Source: Candidatus Pelearchaeum sp.
GTDB taxonomy: Archaea > Thermoproteota > Nitrososphaeria_A > Caldarchaeales > Caldarchaeaceae
Direction of reading: 5' to 3'
Assembly (NCBI GenBank): GCA_015520425.1
Contig: WAQC01000006.1
Span: 1 to 6,144 of the forward strand
Length of the DNA stretch: 6,144 nt
In this document: positions 4,500-6,144 of the stretch, piece by piece
Position numbering within the stretch: the stretch's first letter is position 1
Layout of the letters: each line of letters begins with the position of its first letter
The notes under the pieces: generated by a model
Databases searched by the model: none
What the model was told of the DNA's origin: nothing
What the model saw: only the letters and a program-made list of their open reading frames with translations
Translations under genes and position numbers: made by a program

Positions 4500-6122
4500 A
4501 TGGCAACCCACTACAACCAGCAGCTAAGTCTCCACTGGCTTGAAAAACTTGTCCTACTCGCTCTAAACGAGCTTGATAGGCCAGCTACATACGAAGAACT
4601 GGCTCAAAAAGCCGTTGAGCTAGTAAATAGAGCACATACAGCCCCAGGCCGCGAGGCTTTCGCCACAACGGCACGGCAGCCATCCGCGGTGGCAAAAGCA
4701 TGCGGCTGGCTACAACAGAAACAACTAATAGAACAGTATGAGCATGGAGAAACTACTAGAATAATATCGCTGGGCGAGGAGGGGCTAAGATACGCGTCAG
4801 AGGGCTTACCAGAGAGGAGGCTGGTCAATTTCCTGATAGAAAGAGGCGGCGAAGCAAAGGTGGATGAAGTATCAAGAACCATCAACGATTACGCAATCGC
4901 ACTAAACTGGGCTAAACGCAACGGCTGGATAACATTTGATAAGAAAGACTCGGAAACATATGTGAGAATAGTATCTGAGCCTCCAAGCACAACAGTAGCA
5001 GAGGAGCTGCTCCAACGTTTAAGGCTTGAAGATGCTATACCAGTTGACTCCCTACCTGAAGAGATGAAGAACATAGTTGAGCAGATGACAACTAGGCAGG
5101 ACGTGATTCGGATAGTTGAAAAACGGGAACGTAGAGTAGGATTAACCTCAAAAGGGAAGGAACTTGCCTCGCAGCTTGCGGCGGTAAAGCTTGAAGAAAT
5201 ATTGAGTGAGATAACACAGCTCACGCCTGAAATACTGAAGACTGGAAAATGGCGGCATCTAACCCTAAGCAAATACGACATAACCGCAGCGGTTCCCCCA
5301 GTGTTTGCGGCCAAGCGACACCCACTAGTAGAGCTCATCCGCTTAGTCAAACAAGTCTATGTGGAGATGGGCTTTGAGGAAATACAAGGCCCAATCGTAG
5401 AGCTTGCCTTTTGGAATTTTGACGCCCTATTCCAGCCGCAGGACCATCCAGCGCGCGAGATGCAAGACACATTTTACGTGGATTTGCAGGAAAGAGGAGA
5501 GATTCCCAGAGAGTATGTGGATGAGGTAAAGAAGGTTCATGAAAACGGTGGAAGAACAGGCTCTAAAGGCTGGCGCTACAACTGGAGCGAGGATGAGGCG
5601 CGAAAGCTCGTGCTTAGAACGCATACAACAGCAACAACGATTAGACACCTGGCAGAAGTAAAGAAGCCGCCAATAAAGGTCTTCTCGGTAGATAGGATAT
5701 ACCGAAACGAGAAAGTAGATTGGAAACACCTAGCAGAGTTTCACCAAATAGAAGGTATAGTCATGGAGAGAGGAGCTAACTTTAGACAGCTCATGGGAAT
5801 AATAAAAGAATTTTATTCTAGGCTAGGATTGCGCGAGGTTAGGTTCAGGCCCAGCTATTTCCCCTACACCGAGCCATCGGCGGAGGTTGAGGTTTTCTTG
5901 GGTGGCAAATGGCTTGAGCTGGGTGGTATGGGCGTGTTCAGGCCAGAAACAACCGCCCCATTCGGGGTTAAGTATCCAGTTCTGGCGTGGGGGCTTGGGC
6001 TTGAAAGGCTAGCCATGGCTATCTACGGTGTTGAGGATATAAGAACCTTCAGCAGAAATGACCTTGGATGGCTTAGACGCACATCGCCACTAACACCATA
6101 CCGCGCAGCAGGAAGAATATAG
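4500..6122 (+). CDS. pheS: Phenylalanyl-tRNA synthetase alpha subunit
   Basis: The 540-residue catalytic alpha subunit of the cytoplasmic alpha2beta2 synthetase that charges tRNA-Phe. It is of the archaeal/eukaryotic type. The first ~230 residues look like successive winged-helix modules (DRPATYEELAQKA; GGEAKVDEVSRTI...WAKRNGWITF; VGLTSKGKELA) in place of the bacterial coiled coil. The class II core begins near 262 with HPLVELI. It contains motif 1 (GFEEIQGPIVE, 291-301), FQPQDHPAREMQDTFY (311-326), LRTHTTATTIR (372-382), motif 2 (DRIYRNEKVDWKHLAEFHQ, 398-416), the substrate-pocket segment YFPYTEPSAEV (453-463), and motif 3 (AWGLGLERLAMAIYG, 496-510). All expected core motifs are present, so it should be active. 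The length is slightly above what I expect for archaeal PheS; the excess lies in the N-terminal modules. It starts at the ATG with GGAGAGG upstream and is followed after 14 bases by a likely pheT. Confidence 0.97.
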   Translation: MATHYNQQLSLHWLEKLVLLALNELDRPATYEELAQKAVELVNRAHTAPGREAFATTARQPSAVAKACGWLQQKQLIEQYEHGETTRIISLGEEGLRYASEGLPERRLVNFLIERGGEAKVDEVSRTINDYAIALNWAKRNGWITFDKKDSETYVRIVSEPPSTTVAEELLQRLRLEDAIPVDSLPEEMKNIVEQMTTRQDVIRIVEKRERRVGLTSKGKELASQLAAVKLEEILSEITQLTPEILKTGKWRHLTLSKYDITAAVPPVFAAKRHPLVELIRLVKQVYVEMGFEEIQGPIVELAFWNFDALFQPQDHPAREMQDTFYVDLQERGEIPREYVDEVKKVHENGGRTGSKGWRYNWSEDEARKLVLRTHTTATTIRHLAEVKKPPIKVFSVDRIYRNEKVDWKHLAEFHQIEGIVMERGANFRQLMGIIKEFYSRLGLREVRFRPSYFPYTEPSAEVEVFLGGKWLELGGMGVFRPETTAPFGVKYPVLAWGLGLERLAMAIYGVEDIRTFSRNDLGWLRRTSPLTPYRAAGRI

Positions 6123-6136
6123 GAAAGGTGAAAAAC

Positions 6137-6144
6137 ATGCCAGT
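6137..6144 (+). CDS. pheT: Start of the next gene, probably phenylalanyl-tRNA synthetase beta subunit (partial)
   Basis: Only the first codons (Met-Pro-Val) lie in the window. The ATG at 6137 is preceded by AGGTGA at 6126-6131, a strong SD five bases upstream, and begins 14 bases after the pheS stop. In many archaea pheT follows pheS directly, and an MP start occurs in some archaeal PheT proteins. The identity is inferred from gene order, since three residues cannot identify a protein. Confidence 0.5.

Noticed and set aside
4889..5350. 153-codon minus-strand open frame inside pheS
   Set aside because: It is antisense to well-conserved PheS coding sequence, its Ser-rich translation shows no recognisable domain, and it has no promoter or SD of note.
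5427..5729. 100-codon minus-strand open frame inside pheS
   Set aside because: Antisense to the PheS catalytic core; composition is that of a shadow frame.
1..6144. Transposon, CRISPR, tRNA or phage signatures
   Set aside because: No transposase or phage protein, no regularly spaced repeats, no tRNA-like cloverleaf and no long inverted repeats were seen on reading both strands.

Overview
The window looks like chromosomal DNA of an aerobic, probably thermophilic archaeon. PheS is of the archaeal/eukaryotic type, with N-terminal winged-helix domains. AT-rich TATA-like elements sit about 26-33 bases from several gene starts. Arginine is mostly encoded by AGA/AGG, and Shine-Dalgarno (SD) sites match a GGAGGTGA-type anti-SD. 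A heme-copper oxidase subunit III gene together with these features suggests the Thaumarchaeota/Aigarchaeota side of the TACK group. That placement is inference; no rRNA or other marker is present to settle it.

Layout. On the left, a fumarylacetoacetate hydrolase (FAH) family enzyme (minus strand) and an OsmC-like redox protein (plus strand) diverge from a short AT-rich promoter region at about 1010-1084. The OsmC gene converges on a minus-strand cluster. In its reading order that cluster is: an SRPBCC/M50-like membrane fusion protein (3443-4423), heme-copper oxidase subunit III (2550-3386), a small QueT-like membrane protein (2023-2532) and a GlcG/HbpS family protein (1614-2015). The last three are 7-17 bases apart and probably form one transcript. 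On the right, pheS starts divergently from the fusion gene and is followed after 14 bases by the first codons of a further gene, most likely pheT.

How the genes fit together. PheS (with PheT) charges tRNA-Phe. Subunit III belongs to the terminal oxidase, but subunits I and II are not in this window. GlcG/HbpS relatives are known to bind heme, so its place behind an oxidase gene may reflect heme handling; this is inference. The OsmC protein probably handles organic peroxides, which suits aerobic life. The FAH enzyme acts in 2-oxoacid or aromatic breakdown, substrate unknown.

The most unusual item is the 326-residue fusion protein. It has an N-terminal SRPBCC-type ligand-binding domain joined to a multi-helix membrane domain that resembles M50 (site-2-protease-like) peptidases. 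The zinc motif there reads HDLAH instead of HExxH, and the downstream Asp ligand appears to be lost. It shares a single TATA element with pheS. No RNA genes, mobile elements, CRISPR arrays or sizeable repeats were seen.
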